64,000 nt of DNA, from positions 62,001 through 126,000 of the forward strand of contig JAFLCN010000003.1 in assembly GCA_017303555.1 (NCBI GenBank), given 5' to 3'. Numbering within the stretch: the first letter of the stretch is position 1; each line of letters starts with the position of its first letter. A program made the translations under genes and the position numbers. Under the pieces are notes generated by a model that had not been told where the DNA came from, searched no databases, and saw nothing but the letters and a program-made list of their open reading frames with translations. Positions 7,664 through 16,106 of this stretch are shown here, in pieces. This DNA comes from Planctomycetota bacterium (GTDB taxonomy: Bacteria; Planctomycetota; Phycisphaerae; Phycisphaerales; UBA1924).

Positions 7664-9847
7664 ATGATCCGCATCTTCGGCGCAGCCATTTTCTTTTCCG
7701 CGGCGTTGCTTTTTCTGATTCAACCGATGGCCGCGAAGCTGGTTCTGCCGATTCTGGGCGGAACCCCGAGCGTCTGGAACACGGCGATGGCGTTCTTCCA
7801 GACGATGCTGATTCTGGGATACTTGTACTCGCACCTGCTGACGCGGAAGCTCCCTCTGACGGCGCAGTTCGGTGTGCACGCGGCCGTGCTTGCGTGCGTG
7901 GTGCTGACGCTGCCGATCGGGCTGCCCCGGGTGCTGTATTCGGGGTTGACACCGACGGGCTGGCTGCTGGCGACGCTTGTGGTGATCGCGGGGCTTCCGT
8001 ACTTTGCGGTGGCGACGACAGGCCCGCTTCTGCAGAGCTGGTTTGGCGCGACAACGGACCCGCGCGCGAAGGACCCGTATTTTCTGTATGCCGCGAGCAA
8101 CGCGGGGAGCTTTGTCGGGCTGCTGTGCTTCCCGTTCGTGATCGAGCCGAACTTTGCGCTGGACGGGCAGGCGGAAGTGTGGACGGTGGGCTATTGCATT
8201 CTGGTGGCGATGGTGCTGTTGTCCGGGCTGCTGACGCTGAGGAATCGGCGTCCGACGGAGAAGACAGCGGCGGAAGAAGCAAGGGCGGAGCCGGTGACAA
8301 TCGGCAAGGGGCTGCTGTGGATCGCGCTTGCCGCGGCGCCGTCGAGCATGTCGCTGGGCGCGACCGCGGCGATCACGATGGATGTGGCGGCGATCCCGCT
8401 CTTGTGGATTCTGCCGCTGTCGATCTACCTGCTGACGTACACGCTGGCGTTCTCGAGCCGGTTCAAGCTGAGTTCGGGCAAGGCGGGCTGGTTTGCGATC
8501 GTGGCGGTGCTGGCGGTTGCGATCAACGACATCGCGAGCCTGAAGTTTCCGCTGCTTTGGATCGTGGGTGCGCACATGGCGGCGCTGGCCGGGTGCGCGT
8601 ACGCGTGCCATCGGCGGCTGTACGAAACGCGACCCGGGGTTTCGCGGCTGACGGAGTTCTACCTGCTGGCGGCCGTGGGGGGAGCGATCGGCGGCGTGTT
8701 CAACGCGATCGTGGCGCCGTCGGTGTTCCGCTCTTTTGCAGAGTATCCGATCTCGATGGCCCTTTGCGTGATCCTGATCGCGCCGTCCGCTGCGTCGCTT
8801 CGAATCCGCTGGTGGAAGCACGTGGTGATGACGATGCTGGGCGCGGGGATTATCTTCGGCGCCGGAATGCTGATGCTCGGGCCCTTCGAGGAATGGGCGT
8901 CGGTGCCGGTGTTTGCGGGCGTGATGGGGACGTTGTGCCTGATGCTCGCGCTCCTGCCGGTGCGGGGTGGGGGCAACTACCGCGTCGCGGCGGCGGTACT
9001 GACGGCGATCTTCTTCACGCATGCCGTGCGGGAGTGGCAGCGGGGCGTCGTGTTCGGCGGACGCTCGTTCTTCGGGGTGTACGCCGTTTACAAATCGGAT
9101 AGCCGCCTGCGGATCTCGCACGGATCGACGCTGCACGGCGAGCAATTTCTGGCGCCGGAGCTGCAGGATGTTCCGATCTCGTATTACCACCGCCTGGGGC
9201 CGCTGGGAGATATTTTCGCGGCCGCCCGGGCAGAAGATCGCCAGTTGAGAATCGCGGCGGTGGGGCTGGGTGCCGGAACGATTGCGGCGTACACCGTGAA
9301 GGGCGACGAACTGACGTTCTTCGAGATCGATCCGCTCGTCCGGTCGATTGCCGAGCACCCGCAACTGTTCACGTTCATCGGGCGCGCGCGGGAACGCGGC
9401 GTTAAGGTCGAGACGATCATCGGTGACGGGCGTATCGGGTTGAACGTAACCGACAAGCAGTTCGATCTCATCATCCTTGATGCGTTCAGTTCCGACTCGG
9501 TTCCGATCCACCTGCTCACGCTGGAGGCATTCGAGACGTATAGGGAGCGGCTCAGCCCAAACGGAATACTTGCCGTGCACACATCGAACCGGTACTTTGA
9601 GCTTTCGGCGATGGTGGTAAACGTCGCGGCACGCGTGGATCTGGCGTGCGCATTCCGACTGGACCGGATGGCCCAAACCGATGCGAGCGCGGTGCGGAAG
9701 CAATCGACGTGGCTCGCGCTGGCGCACAACAAGGATGTTCTCCGCCCGCTGCTTCAGCGGCCCGAATGGTTCGCTACCAAGCCGGATCCGAAGCAGCGCG
9801 TTTGGACGGATTCGTACTCCAGCATATTTGATGTGCCGTGGAGGTGA
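7664..9847 (+). CDS. Membrane protein fused to spermidine-synthase-like domain
   Basis: 727 residues. The first about 480 residues form many hydrophobic segments beginning IFFSAALLFLIQPMAAKLV, followed by ILGGTPSVWNTAMAFFQ, the typical start of planctomycete fused MFS/spermidine-synthase proteins. The last about 220 residues are a Rossmann methyltransferase-type fold: AVGLGAGTIAAYT, FFEIDPLVRSIAEHP, IIGDGRIGL and DLIILDAFSSDSVP. These match the nucleotide-binding part of spermidine synthases, but the putrescine-site residues cannot be confirmed, so polyamine synthesis is not certain. ATG 7664 was chosen because an upstream in-frame start at 7592 gives a basic non-membrane leader. Confidence 0.85.
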   Translation: MIRIFGAAIFFSAALLFLIQPMAAKLVLPILGGTPSVWNTAMAFFQTMLILGYLYSHLLTRKLPLTAQFGVHAAVLACVVLTLPIGLPRVLYSGLTPTGWLLATLVVIAGLPYFAVATTGPLLQSWFGATTDPRAKDPYFLYAASNAGSFVGLLCFPFVIEPNFALDGQAEVWTVGYCILVAMVLLSGLLTLRNRRPTEKTAAEEARAEPVTIGKGLLWIALAAAPSSMSLGATAAITMDVAAIPLLWILPLSIYLLTYTLAFSSRFKLSSGKAGWFAIVAVLAVAINDIASLKFPLLWIVGAHMAALAGCAYACHRRLYETRPGVSRLTEFYLLAAVGGAIGGVFNAIVAPSVFRSFAEYPISMALCVILIAPSAASLRIRWWKHVVMTMLGAGIIFGAGMLMLGPFEEWASVPVFAGVMGTLCLMLALLPVRGGGNYRVAAAVLTAIFFTHAVREWQRGVVFGGRSFFGVYAVYKSDSRLRISHGSTLHGEQFLAPELQDVPISYYHRLGPLGDIFAAARAEDRQLRIAAVGLGAGTIAAYTVKGDELTFFEIDPLVRSIAEHPQLFTFIGRARERGVKVETIIGDGRIGLNVTDKQFDLIILDAFSSDSVPIHLLTLEAFETYRERLSPNGILAVHTSNRYFELSAMVVNVAARVDLACAFRLDRMAQTDASAVRKQSTWLALAHNKDVLRPLLQRPEWFATKPDPKQRVWTDSYSSIFDVPWR

Positions 9848-10008
9848 CAGGCGGCGGGTCGTGCGTGGAAGCACCCTCTGAGCCGCCTGCACCGTCAACG
9901 CGAGGGTTGTCGGGCGTGGAACTCCTTTGATTTCTCTTTTGATTGCGGACGCCCGCTGATAGGCTGAGTGATTGGTTCTTCCGGCCGATGCAGGCCGAAG
10001 GGGGCGAT
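9848..10008. other. Intergenic region with one hairpin
   Basis: An 8-base inverted repeat (CAGGCGGC at 9848-9855 and GCCGCCTG at 9882-9889) follows the stop codon directly. It lacks a T-run, so it is only a possible factor-dependent terminator or attenuation structure. The rest holds the promoter and the GAAGGGGGC ribosome-binding site of the next gene. Confidence 0.4.
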
Positions 10009-12039
10009 ATGTACGCTGTGGTCAGAACGCTGCTGGCTGTTGGGTTGGCTGTCGGGTTGGCTGTTCTCGCGGAGCCTTCGCTCGGGCAGACCTTTACCAG
10101 CAACACGCCGATCACGTTTGCGGGTTCTTCCGGCGGCGCTCCGGCCAGCGCGTATCCGGCCGGGCTGGTGGTTTCTGGTGTTGGAACGGTTCAATACATG
10201 ACCATCAGTCTGAACGGGGTGCAGTCGACCTCGGGTTCGCTGGATGCCTTTGCGGCGCTGCTGGTCGGTCCGTCCGGAATCAAGTGCGATCTCGGCTCGA
10301 TCTCAACCGGGCCAACGAACGCCCCACTTTCATTCACGATCACCTTCGCCGACGATGCGTCTGGAACTGCTCCGAATCCGGTGGTCGCGAGTGCTGCATT
10401 CAAGCCGGGTGGAAACGTTCCGCTCTATCCACCCCCCGCACCGGCGGGTCCGTACTCGAGTGCGCTCAGCGGATTCAACAGCGTGAGCGCCAGCGGCACG
10501 TGGAGCCTTTATGTTCTTGCCAACGGGAATGCGCGCACGATCGCTTCGGGCTGGTCGCTCACATTCAACGGCGCTCGTCAGCCTCAACCGATTGGGACGG
10601 CGTTCACGTATCAGGGACGACTCGAGAAGAACGGTGCGCCGGTACACGGGACGGCCGATCTCCGCTTCTCGCTTTGGAACAACCCGACGAGCACCAACAC
10701 GAGCAATCGGATTGGCGGCCCGCTGACCAAATCGTCTGTCGCGGTCGACAACGGCGTCTTCACGACTTCGCTGGATTTCGGCGGCGCGACGGACGATGCC
10801 ACCGGGCTTTGGATGGATGTGGAAGCCGCGAGCCCGCCCGGATCGGGCTTTGTTGCGATCTCGCCGCGCCAGCTTGTGGGCGCAACGCCTCAGGCCGTGC
10901 GTGCGAAGGTTGCGACGGCCGCGGAATCGTTCTCGATCTCGAGTGATTCGCGGCTGAATGACAAGACGCTGTACCTGCGATCGGGCAGTGACATCAATCA
11001 CGGCCTGGGGTGGTTCGGTTCCGGTAAGTTTTTTGCAGGCCAGGCCATCGATGGCCCGGCGATCTTTGGGTACTCGGGCGGGGTGCTCGGCTCGAAGAAC
11101 GGACAGACCGAGCGGAACGTCCTGCAGTGGACGTCCTCGGGACGGGTTGGCATCAATGTTCAGTCGCCCGATGCGCGTTTGCACATCGAAGGGGATTCAA
11201 CCAACGACCTCGGCCTCCTGATCGCTGCGAGCGGAGCGGGCTGGGGGAGTGGGCTGCGGCTGGAGAACTTCGGCGCGGGCGGGCGCACCTACGGCATGTA
11301 TTCCGCATCGGACGGGACGTGGCAGTTCGTCGATCAGACGGCGACGGCGACGCGGATGGTGATCAACAGCACCGGGAACGTGGGGATCGGTACGACATCG
11401 CTTCCTCAGAAATTGAACGTCAACGGAACGATCCGTTCGACCGGCGCCGACTTCATGCTCGCCGGCCGCGGCGGCGGACAGGGCAATAACGGGGGGAACG
11501 CTCGAGCCTTTGTCGATGCGGGCTGGACCGGCAACCCCGGCGGCGTGGTCGATGGTGGCGGGCTTTACATCAACTATGCGAACGACTTTGGTCGCGTCGT
11601 AGTGGGGAGCAGCCTGGTCGTGCAGGGCAACATCAACGCGTCGGGCACGATCACGCCGTCGAGCGCGAGGTTGAAGGAGCATGTGGCGCCGATCGACGAT
11701 GCGCTCCAGAAGTTGCTGATGCTCGATGGTGTGCGTTTCGACTGGAAGGGTGATGAGATCGCCAGGCGGGGCGGACGGGTGCACGACCTGGGGTTTGTTG
11801 CGGAAGACGTCGAAAAACTGTTTCCGGAAGTTGTGTTTCGGGATGAGACCGGCAGCGTGGTGGGGATGGACTACGCGAGGCTGACGGCGGTTACGGTGCA
11901 GGCAATCAAACAGCAGCAGGCACAGCGGGAGGCCGATCGACGGGAGATCGGAAGGCTCGCCGGCGAGAGCGCGGCGAAGCAGAAAGAGATCGACGATCTT
12001 CGCGCCAGGCTGGAGCGGTTGGAAGCGAGCCTGAAATGA
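10009..12039 (+). CDS. Secreted protein with P-like domain and C-terminal endosialidase-type chaperone (S74)
   Basis: 676 residues from ATG 10009, preceded by GAAGGGGGC. Residues 1-26 are a signal peptide (MYAVVRTLLAVGLAVGLAVL...). Residues 27-190 resemble a proprotein-convertase P-like beta-sandwich (DAFAALLVGPSG, GTWSLYVLAN..GWSLTF). A module starting AFTYQGRLEKNG and a beta-helical, glycine-rich middle follow. From about residue 550, SSARLKEHVAPIDDAL and FVAEDVEKLFPEVV match the intramolecular chaperone of endosialidases (peptidase S74), including the Ser and Lys thought to drive self-cleavage. The end (residues 630-676) is a coiled coil. The protein probably trimerises into a fibre outside the cell. 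A paralogue follows 89 bases downstream. Confidence 0.85.
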   Translation: MYAVVRTLLAVGLAVGLAVLAEPSLGQTFTSNTPITFAGSSGGAPASAYPAGLVVSGVGTVQYMTISLNGVQSTSGSLDAFAALLVGPSGIKCDLGSISTGPTNAPLSFTITFADDASGTAPNPVVASAAFKPGGNVPLYPPPAPAGPYSSALSGFNSVSASGTWSLYVLANGNARTIASGWSLTFNGARQPQPIGTAFTYQGRLEKNGAPVHGTADLRFSLWNNPTSTNTSNRIGGPLTKSSVAVDNGVFTTSLDFGGATDDATGLWMDVEAASPPGSGFVAISPRQLVGATPQAVRAKVATAAESFSISSDSRLNDKTLYLRSGSDINHGLGWFGSGKFFAGQAIDGPAIFGYSGGVLGSKNGQTERNVLQWTSSGRVGINVQSPDARLHIEGDSTNDLGLLIAASGAGWGSGLRLENFGAGGRTYGMYSASDGTWQFVDQTATATRMVINSTGNVGIGTTSLPQKLNVNGTIRSTGADFMLAGRGGGQGNNGGNARAFVDAGWTGNPGGVVDGGGLYINYANDFGRVVVGSSLVVQGNINASGTITPSSARLKEHVAPIDDALQKLLMLDGVRFDWKGDEIARRGGRVHDLGFVAEDVEKLFPEVVFRDETGSVVGMDYARLTAVTVQAIKQQQAQREADRREIGRLAGESAAKQKEIDDLRARLERLEASLK

Positions 12040-12128
12040 CCGGGCAATATTGTGGTCCGACATGAGGGTCGGCGCGGCCAGTTCCCGCAGAGTCCCCGGG
12101 GCGACTTGCCCTTCATAGGGGATCTGCC

Positions 12129-13802
12129 ATGCGCATGTACTCTTTGCTCGCGAGTGTGGTTTGTGGGTTTGCCGCGTCGGCTGGGTTGGGTCAGACGCTG
12201 AAAATGCGTACGACTCCGATCGATGAGCAGACGCAACAGACGCTGGCGAGCGTCTTCGACGACCGGTCCGGTCCGCGGCTGTACCGACACGACACGACGC
12301 CGCCGGCGCAATTTATCTCGGCGACCGTGGGAACGGAGTTTGTCGGCATCCACGGCTTCGATGCGATCGGCGGCAAAGACGTCCTCACATCGATCTCGTG
12401 CATCTGGGGCGACAGCACCAATGGTTCGGCCGGACGGATCTTCGTGTGGCAGGCAGACAGCCAGGGGAACGTGAACACGGCGGTGCCGCTGGTCGATCAG
12501 ACGGTCACGGTCAAGGACGCGCTGACGGGACGGTACTGCGAATACGCGCTGACGACTCCGGTCACCGTGACGGGGCGCTTTTACATCGGATACGCGGCGG
12601 TCGTCAACAGTTGGCAGTCGGCGTATCTGGTCTCTACGAACACGGCTCCGACGCCGCCCGGACGGGCATGGGTGAGCGGTGGCTGGCCGGGCGGCAGCGC
12701 CCAGTACTACGCGAGCATCGCCGGACCGCTTGATCCTCTGAACTTCTGCCTGCCGCTGCGTGCCAGCGGCGCGTCGGGCGCGATCACGTATCAGGGGCGG
12801 ATATCGGATGGTGGGGTGAACATCACCGGGCCAACCGACATGCAGTTCAGGTTCTTTGACGGTCCGAGCGCGGGAACGCCCCTCTCGCCCCAGTTCACAA
12901 ACCCAGAAGTGCCGGTGACGCAGGGTCTGTTCACGCTCGAACTGCCCGGCGATTCCGCGTGGTTCGCGAGCGCGCCGGATGTGTACCTTGAGATCGGGGT
13001 GAGGCCGGTGGGGGGCGGCGCCTACCGCACGCTGTCGCCCCGCCAGCGGATCACGCGAGCGCCGGCGGCTCTGCACGCGGTGCGTGCCGCCGCGGCCGAT
13101 TCGGCAGACTCGGCGACCACGGCTGCGACTGCCACTTTCGCGCAGAGCGTGCCCTGGAGCGGTGTGACTGGGGTTCCTGCGAGCATCTCGAATGCGTTCT
13201 CACCGTGGAGCGCCGCGACTGGGGGCATCGCGTACTCAGGCGGTCGCGTCGGCATCGGCACCGCGACGCCGGCGGCGCCGCTGCACCTGGGGAGCGGGGC
13301 GGTCGGCACCGGTTGGCAGGTCCAACTGACGAATGCCGCGGCGTCACCCACATTTGAGTCCGGGATGCGGCTGTCCGATGGCGGGTTCTTCGAGATAACC
13401 AACCGAATCAATGGCTTCACGAAGTTCGCACGACTCGACAGCAACGGGGGTTGGTCCGCCGTCTCCGACGCACGCTTGAAGACCGATGTGACCCCGCTTG
13501 ATGCAGCGCTCGACACGGTGTTGAGACTGCGTCCGGTGCGGTTCCGGTGGATCGGAGACGGGGCGGCGGACTACGGCTTCCTCGCGCAGCAAGTCCGTTC
13601 GGTGCTTCCCGAGACGGTGAGTGGCGACGAGACGCAGGGTTTGCTCACGGTGAATTACTCGAAGCTATCAGTCATCGCCATCGGCGCGGTGCAGGCCCAG
13701 CAGAAGCAGATCGAGGCGCTGAAGGACGAGAACCGCGACCTGCGAGCGCGACTCGAGCGGCTGGAACGGATGGCAATCAGCCCGCAATCGGCCGCTCGCT
13801 GA
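12129..13802 (+). CDS. Secreted protein with C-terminal endosialidase-type chaperone (S74), paralogue
   Basis: 557 residues with a signal peptide (MRMYSLLASVVCGFAASAGLG). The N-terminal part (to about residue 210) is a beta-rich domain of unknown family. AITYQGRISDGGVNITGPTDMQF near residue 217 matches the same module as the preceding gene, then an alanine-rich linker and a short beta-helical part follow. The chaperone begins near residue 446 with SDARLKTDVTPLDAAL, which retains the Ser-(x3)-Lys pattern of S74 self-cleaving domains, and YGFLAQQVRSVLPETV. A coiled coil (QQKQIEALKDENRDL) ends the protein. Same strand as the previous gene and likely co-expressed with it. Confidence 0.85.
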   Translation: MRMYSLLASVVCGFAASAGLGQTLKMRTTPIDEQTQQTLASVFDDRSGPRLYRHDTTPPAQFISATVGTEFVGIHGFDAIGGKDVLTSISCIWGDSTNGSAGRIFVWQADSQGNVNTAVPLVDQTVTVKDALTGRYCEYALTTPVTVTGRFYIGYAAVVNSWQSAYLVSTNTAPTPPGRAWVSGGWPGGSAQYYASIAGPLDPLNFCLPLRASGASGAITYQGRISDGGVNITGPTDMQFRFFDGPSAGTPLSPQFTNPEVPVTQGLFTLELPGDSAWFASAPDVYLEIGVRPVGGGAYRTLSPRQRITRAPAALHAVRAAAADSADSATTAATATFAQSVPWSGVTGVPASISNAFSPWSAATGGIAYSGGRVGIGTATPAAPLHLGSGAVGTGWQVQLTNAAASPTFESGMRLSDGGFFEITNRINGFTKFARLDSNGGWSAVSDARLKTDVTPLDAALDTVLRLRPVRFRWIGDGAADYGFLAQQVRSVLPETVSGDETQGLLTVNYSKLSVIAIGAVQAQQKQIEALKDENRDLRARLERLERMAISPQSAAR

Positions 13803-13899
13803 GGACCCCGGGCGAAGCCTGCGCCTTCCCCGCCCTTGTGCCCGGACCACATGCCGATCGGTTCGGCAACGGGTCCGGGCGTTCATACACTTGGCCCGC

Positions 13900-15339
13900 A
13901 TGCCCTTCCCCCCGATCAATCCGAATCTGAGCGGTCCCGTCCTCACGCAGCGCATTCCGTGCTGGCCCTATGCCGATCCGAAAGGGCGGCACATCGTCAG
14001 CTACGAGGAATACACCCGGCCGGGCCCGCACGGCGCGGGGTACGAGTCGCTGCGCAAGGCGATCGGCATGAAGCCGGATGCCGTGACCGAAGAGGTGAAG
14101 AAGAGCGTGCTGCGCGGGCGCGGTGGCGCGGGCTTCCCGACCGGGCTCAAGTGGACATTCCTTCCGAAGCTGAAAACAAGCGAGGCGGGGCAAGAAGATG
14201 ATCCGGGCCAGCGCTATCTCGCCATCAATGCCGACGAATCCGAGCCCGGCACGTTCAAAGACCGGCTGCTGATGGATTTCGATCCGCACCTGATGCTCGA
14301 GGGCATCGCGATCTGCTGTTATGCGTGCCGCATCAAGACGGCGTACATCTTCATCCGGGGCGAGTATCACCATCAGGCGAAGGTGCTCGAGAACGCTTTA
14401 AGAGAGGCGTACGCAAACGGGATTTTCGGTGGCAACGGTTTGTTGAATGGCGCGAACACGGCGCGGGGCGGCGCGTTCAAGGTGGATTGCTACGTCCATC
14501 GTGGCGCGGGCGCGTATATCTGCGGCGAAGAGACTGGTCTGCTCGAAGCGCTCGAAGGCAAGCGCGGCTGGCCCCGCATCAAGCCCCCGTTCCCGGCGAT
14601 CAAGGGCCTCTTCGGTAAGCCGACGATCATCAACAACGTCGAGACGCTGGCGCACCTGCCCAGCATCATTCATCACGGCGCCGAGTGGTTCATGAAGCAG
14701 GGAAAGGTGAGCACCTTCCCGAATACGCCGCCGAGCCACGGCACGAAGCTGATGGGCGTTTCGGGCCACGTGAATCGCCCGGGCGTCTTTGAGCTGGAGC
14801 TGGGCATCACGCTCCGGCAGCTCATCGAAGATCCGGGTCTGTGCGCCGGCATGCGCAACGGCAAGAAGTTCAAGGGCGCGATCGCGGGCGGCATCAGCAT
14901 GGGCATTCTCGGCCCGGATCAGATGGACGCCGAGATGGATTTCGACATCGGCCGCAAGAACAACGTGCTGGGCTTGGGCACGGCCTGCCCGACGGTCTTC
15001 GATGAAGACACCGACATGGTGGCGGTCGCGCGCAACATCGCTCGCTTCTTCAAGCACGAAAGCTGCGGCCAGTGCACGCCCTGCCGCGAGGGCAGCGGAT
15101 GGTTGTATCAGCTCCTCACCCGCATCGAAGGTGGCGACGGGCGGACGAAAGACCTCGACCTCGCGCTCGAGATCGCGACCAGCATGGGTAGCATGCCCGG
15201 CACCACGATCTGCGGCCTGGCCGACGGTAACAACTGGGCCGTGCGGACGATCATGAACAAGTACCGCAGCGAGTTTGAGAAGCGGGTGAAGCCGACGAGC
15301 GTGGCCGTGAAGATGACGGTGGGGGCGGGGGCGCGGTAA
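13900..15339 (+). CDS. nuoF: NADH-quinone oxidoreductase subunit F
   Basis: 479 residues from ATG 13900; an in-frame TTG at 13891 is less likely. The subunit holds FMN, the NADH site and the N3 iron-sulfur cluster of respiratory complex I. GRGGAGFPTGLKW (NADH/FMN loop), NADESEPGTFKDR (FMN phosphate site) and GAGAYICGEETGLL are all present. The tetranuclear cluster ligands are in SCGQCTPCREG near residue 390 and the fourth Cys in TTICGLADG. No other nuo gene is adjacent, which is unusual because nuoE and nuoG normally flank it. The family is clear; a related hydrogenase or formate dehydrogenase diaphorase subunit is the only alternative. Confidence 0.92.
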   Translation: MPFPPINPNLSGPVLTQRIPCWPYADPKGRHIVSYEEYTRPGPHGAGYESLRKAIGMKPDAVTEEVKKSVLRGRGGAGFPTGLKWTFLPKLKTSEAGQEDDPGQRYLAINADESEPGTFKDRLLMDFDPHLMLEGIAICCYACRIKTAYIFIRGEYHHQAKVLENALREAYANGIFGGNGLLNGANTARGGAFKVDCYVHRGAGAYICGEETGLLEALEGKRGWPRIKPPFPAIKGLFGKPTIINNVETLAHLPSIIHHGAEWFMKQGKVSTFPNTPPSHGTKLMGVSGHVNRPGVFELELGITLRQLIEDPGLCAGMRNGKKFKGAIAGGISMGILGPDQMDAEMDFDIGRKNNVLGLGTACPTVFDEDTDMVAVARNIARFFKHESCGQCTPCREGSGWLYQLLTRIEGGDGRTKDLDLALEIATSMGSMPGTTICGLADGNNWAVRTIMNKYRSEFEKRVKPTSVAVKMTVGAGAR

Positions 15340-15417
15340 AAATCGCTTCGCGATCGAGGACATTGCGTGCTTGAGCTCGCCAGAAGTGCCTGGTTTTCTG
15401 CCGCGTAGAATATTGCT

Positions 15418-15657
15418 ATGAGCGGCGTCGGCAGCCATCCCCGGATCACCATCGACCCCAACATCATGGGTGGCAAACCTTGCATTCGGGGATTGCGGTT
15501 CCCCGTCTCGAGGCTGCTCGGTCTGCTTGCCTCGGGCGAGAGCGAGAAGGAGATTCTGTCAAATCACCCCGATTTGCAGCAGGAAGATATTCGTTCCGCA
15601 ATCGCATTTGCGGCGGCGCTCGCAGACGACCGTGTGATTTTCTTGAAGTCGGCCTGA
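15418..15657 (+). CDS. DUF433 antitoxin-like protein
   Basis: 79 residues. RITIDPNIMGGKPCIRGLR at residues 8-26 is the hallmark of DUF433, a small winged-helix-like family often paired with PIN-like toxins. HPDLQQEDIRSAIAFA near the C-terminus is also conserved. The gene is 30 bases upstream of a DUF5615 gene on the same strand, the standard antitoxin-toxin order. The product probably binds its own promoter and neutralises the partner. A similar pair is found on the minus strand at 40808-41419. Confidence 0.85.
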   Translation: MSGVGSHPRITIDPNIMGGKPCIRGLRFPVSRLLGLLASGESEKEILSNHPDLQQEDIRSAIAFAAALADDRVIFLKSA

Positions 15658-15687
15658 TCTGCTTCTCGTCCATGTGGCTCTCAAAGC

Positions 15688-16059
15688 ATGCGATTTCTCG
15701 TCGATCAACCCGTGAGTCCGCTGTTGTCTCAGTGGCTGCGGAGCGTCGGTCACGATGCGCAGCATGTCCGTGATCGCGGCATGTCGGCGTCGACGGATAC
15801 GGCGATTCTTGATCTTGCGCGAGCGGAGCAAAGGACCCTCGTGACCGCCGACTTGGACTTTGCGCGACTCATCGCTCTGAGCGGGCAGGCCCAGCCGGGT
15901 TTGATTCTCTTTCGGGCGGGAAACATCTCAGACGTGGAGATGCTCAGCCTTCTGCAACGCGTCCTTGTTGAAGTTGCGGAGCAGGTGATTACCTCGTCGA
16001 TTGTTGTTGTCGATGCGTTTTCGATCCGTATCGCCGGGTTGCCGATCCGCGGCGCGTAG
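15688..16059 (+). CDS. DUF5615 PIN-like toxin
   Basis: 123 residues. MRFLVDQPVSPLLSQWL and LVTADLDFARL are the acidic segments of the DUF5615 family, a Mut7-C/PIN-type nuclease fold in which the aspartates would bind metal. GHDAQHVRD near residue 26 is typical. It likely cleaves RNA when not held by the upstream DUF433 protein. The stop codon at 16057-16059 overlaps an in-frame GTG of the following gene, but that gene's better start lies 48 bases further on. Toxicity is inferred from family and gene pairing. Confidence 0.8.
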   Translation: MRFLVDQPVSPLLSQWLRSVGHDAQHVRDRGMSASTDTAILDLARAEQRTLVTADLDFARLIALSGQAQPGLILFRAGNISDVEMLSLLQRVLVEVAEQVITSSIVVVDAFSIRIAGLPIRGA

Positions 16060-16106
16060 TGCAATCGGCGACATCCGGTCGGCGCGCGGGCTCCCAACGA
16101 TTGCAA

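Noticed and set aside
9848..9889. Terminator after the spermidine-synthase-like gene
   Set aside because: The 8-base stem has a 26-base loop and no T-run, so it is not a convincing intrinsic terminator.
6611..9898. Long minus-strand open frame (about 1095 codons) opposite rpiB, the HAD gene and the spermidine-synthase-like gene
   Set aside because: It is rich in Arg/His/Gln/Pro, has no domain, and lies across three recognisable genes. It reflects GC-rich codon structure.
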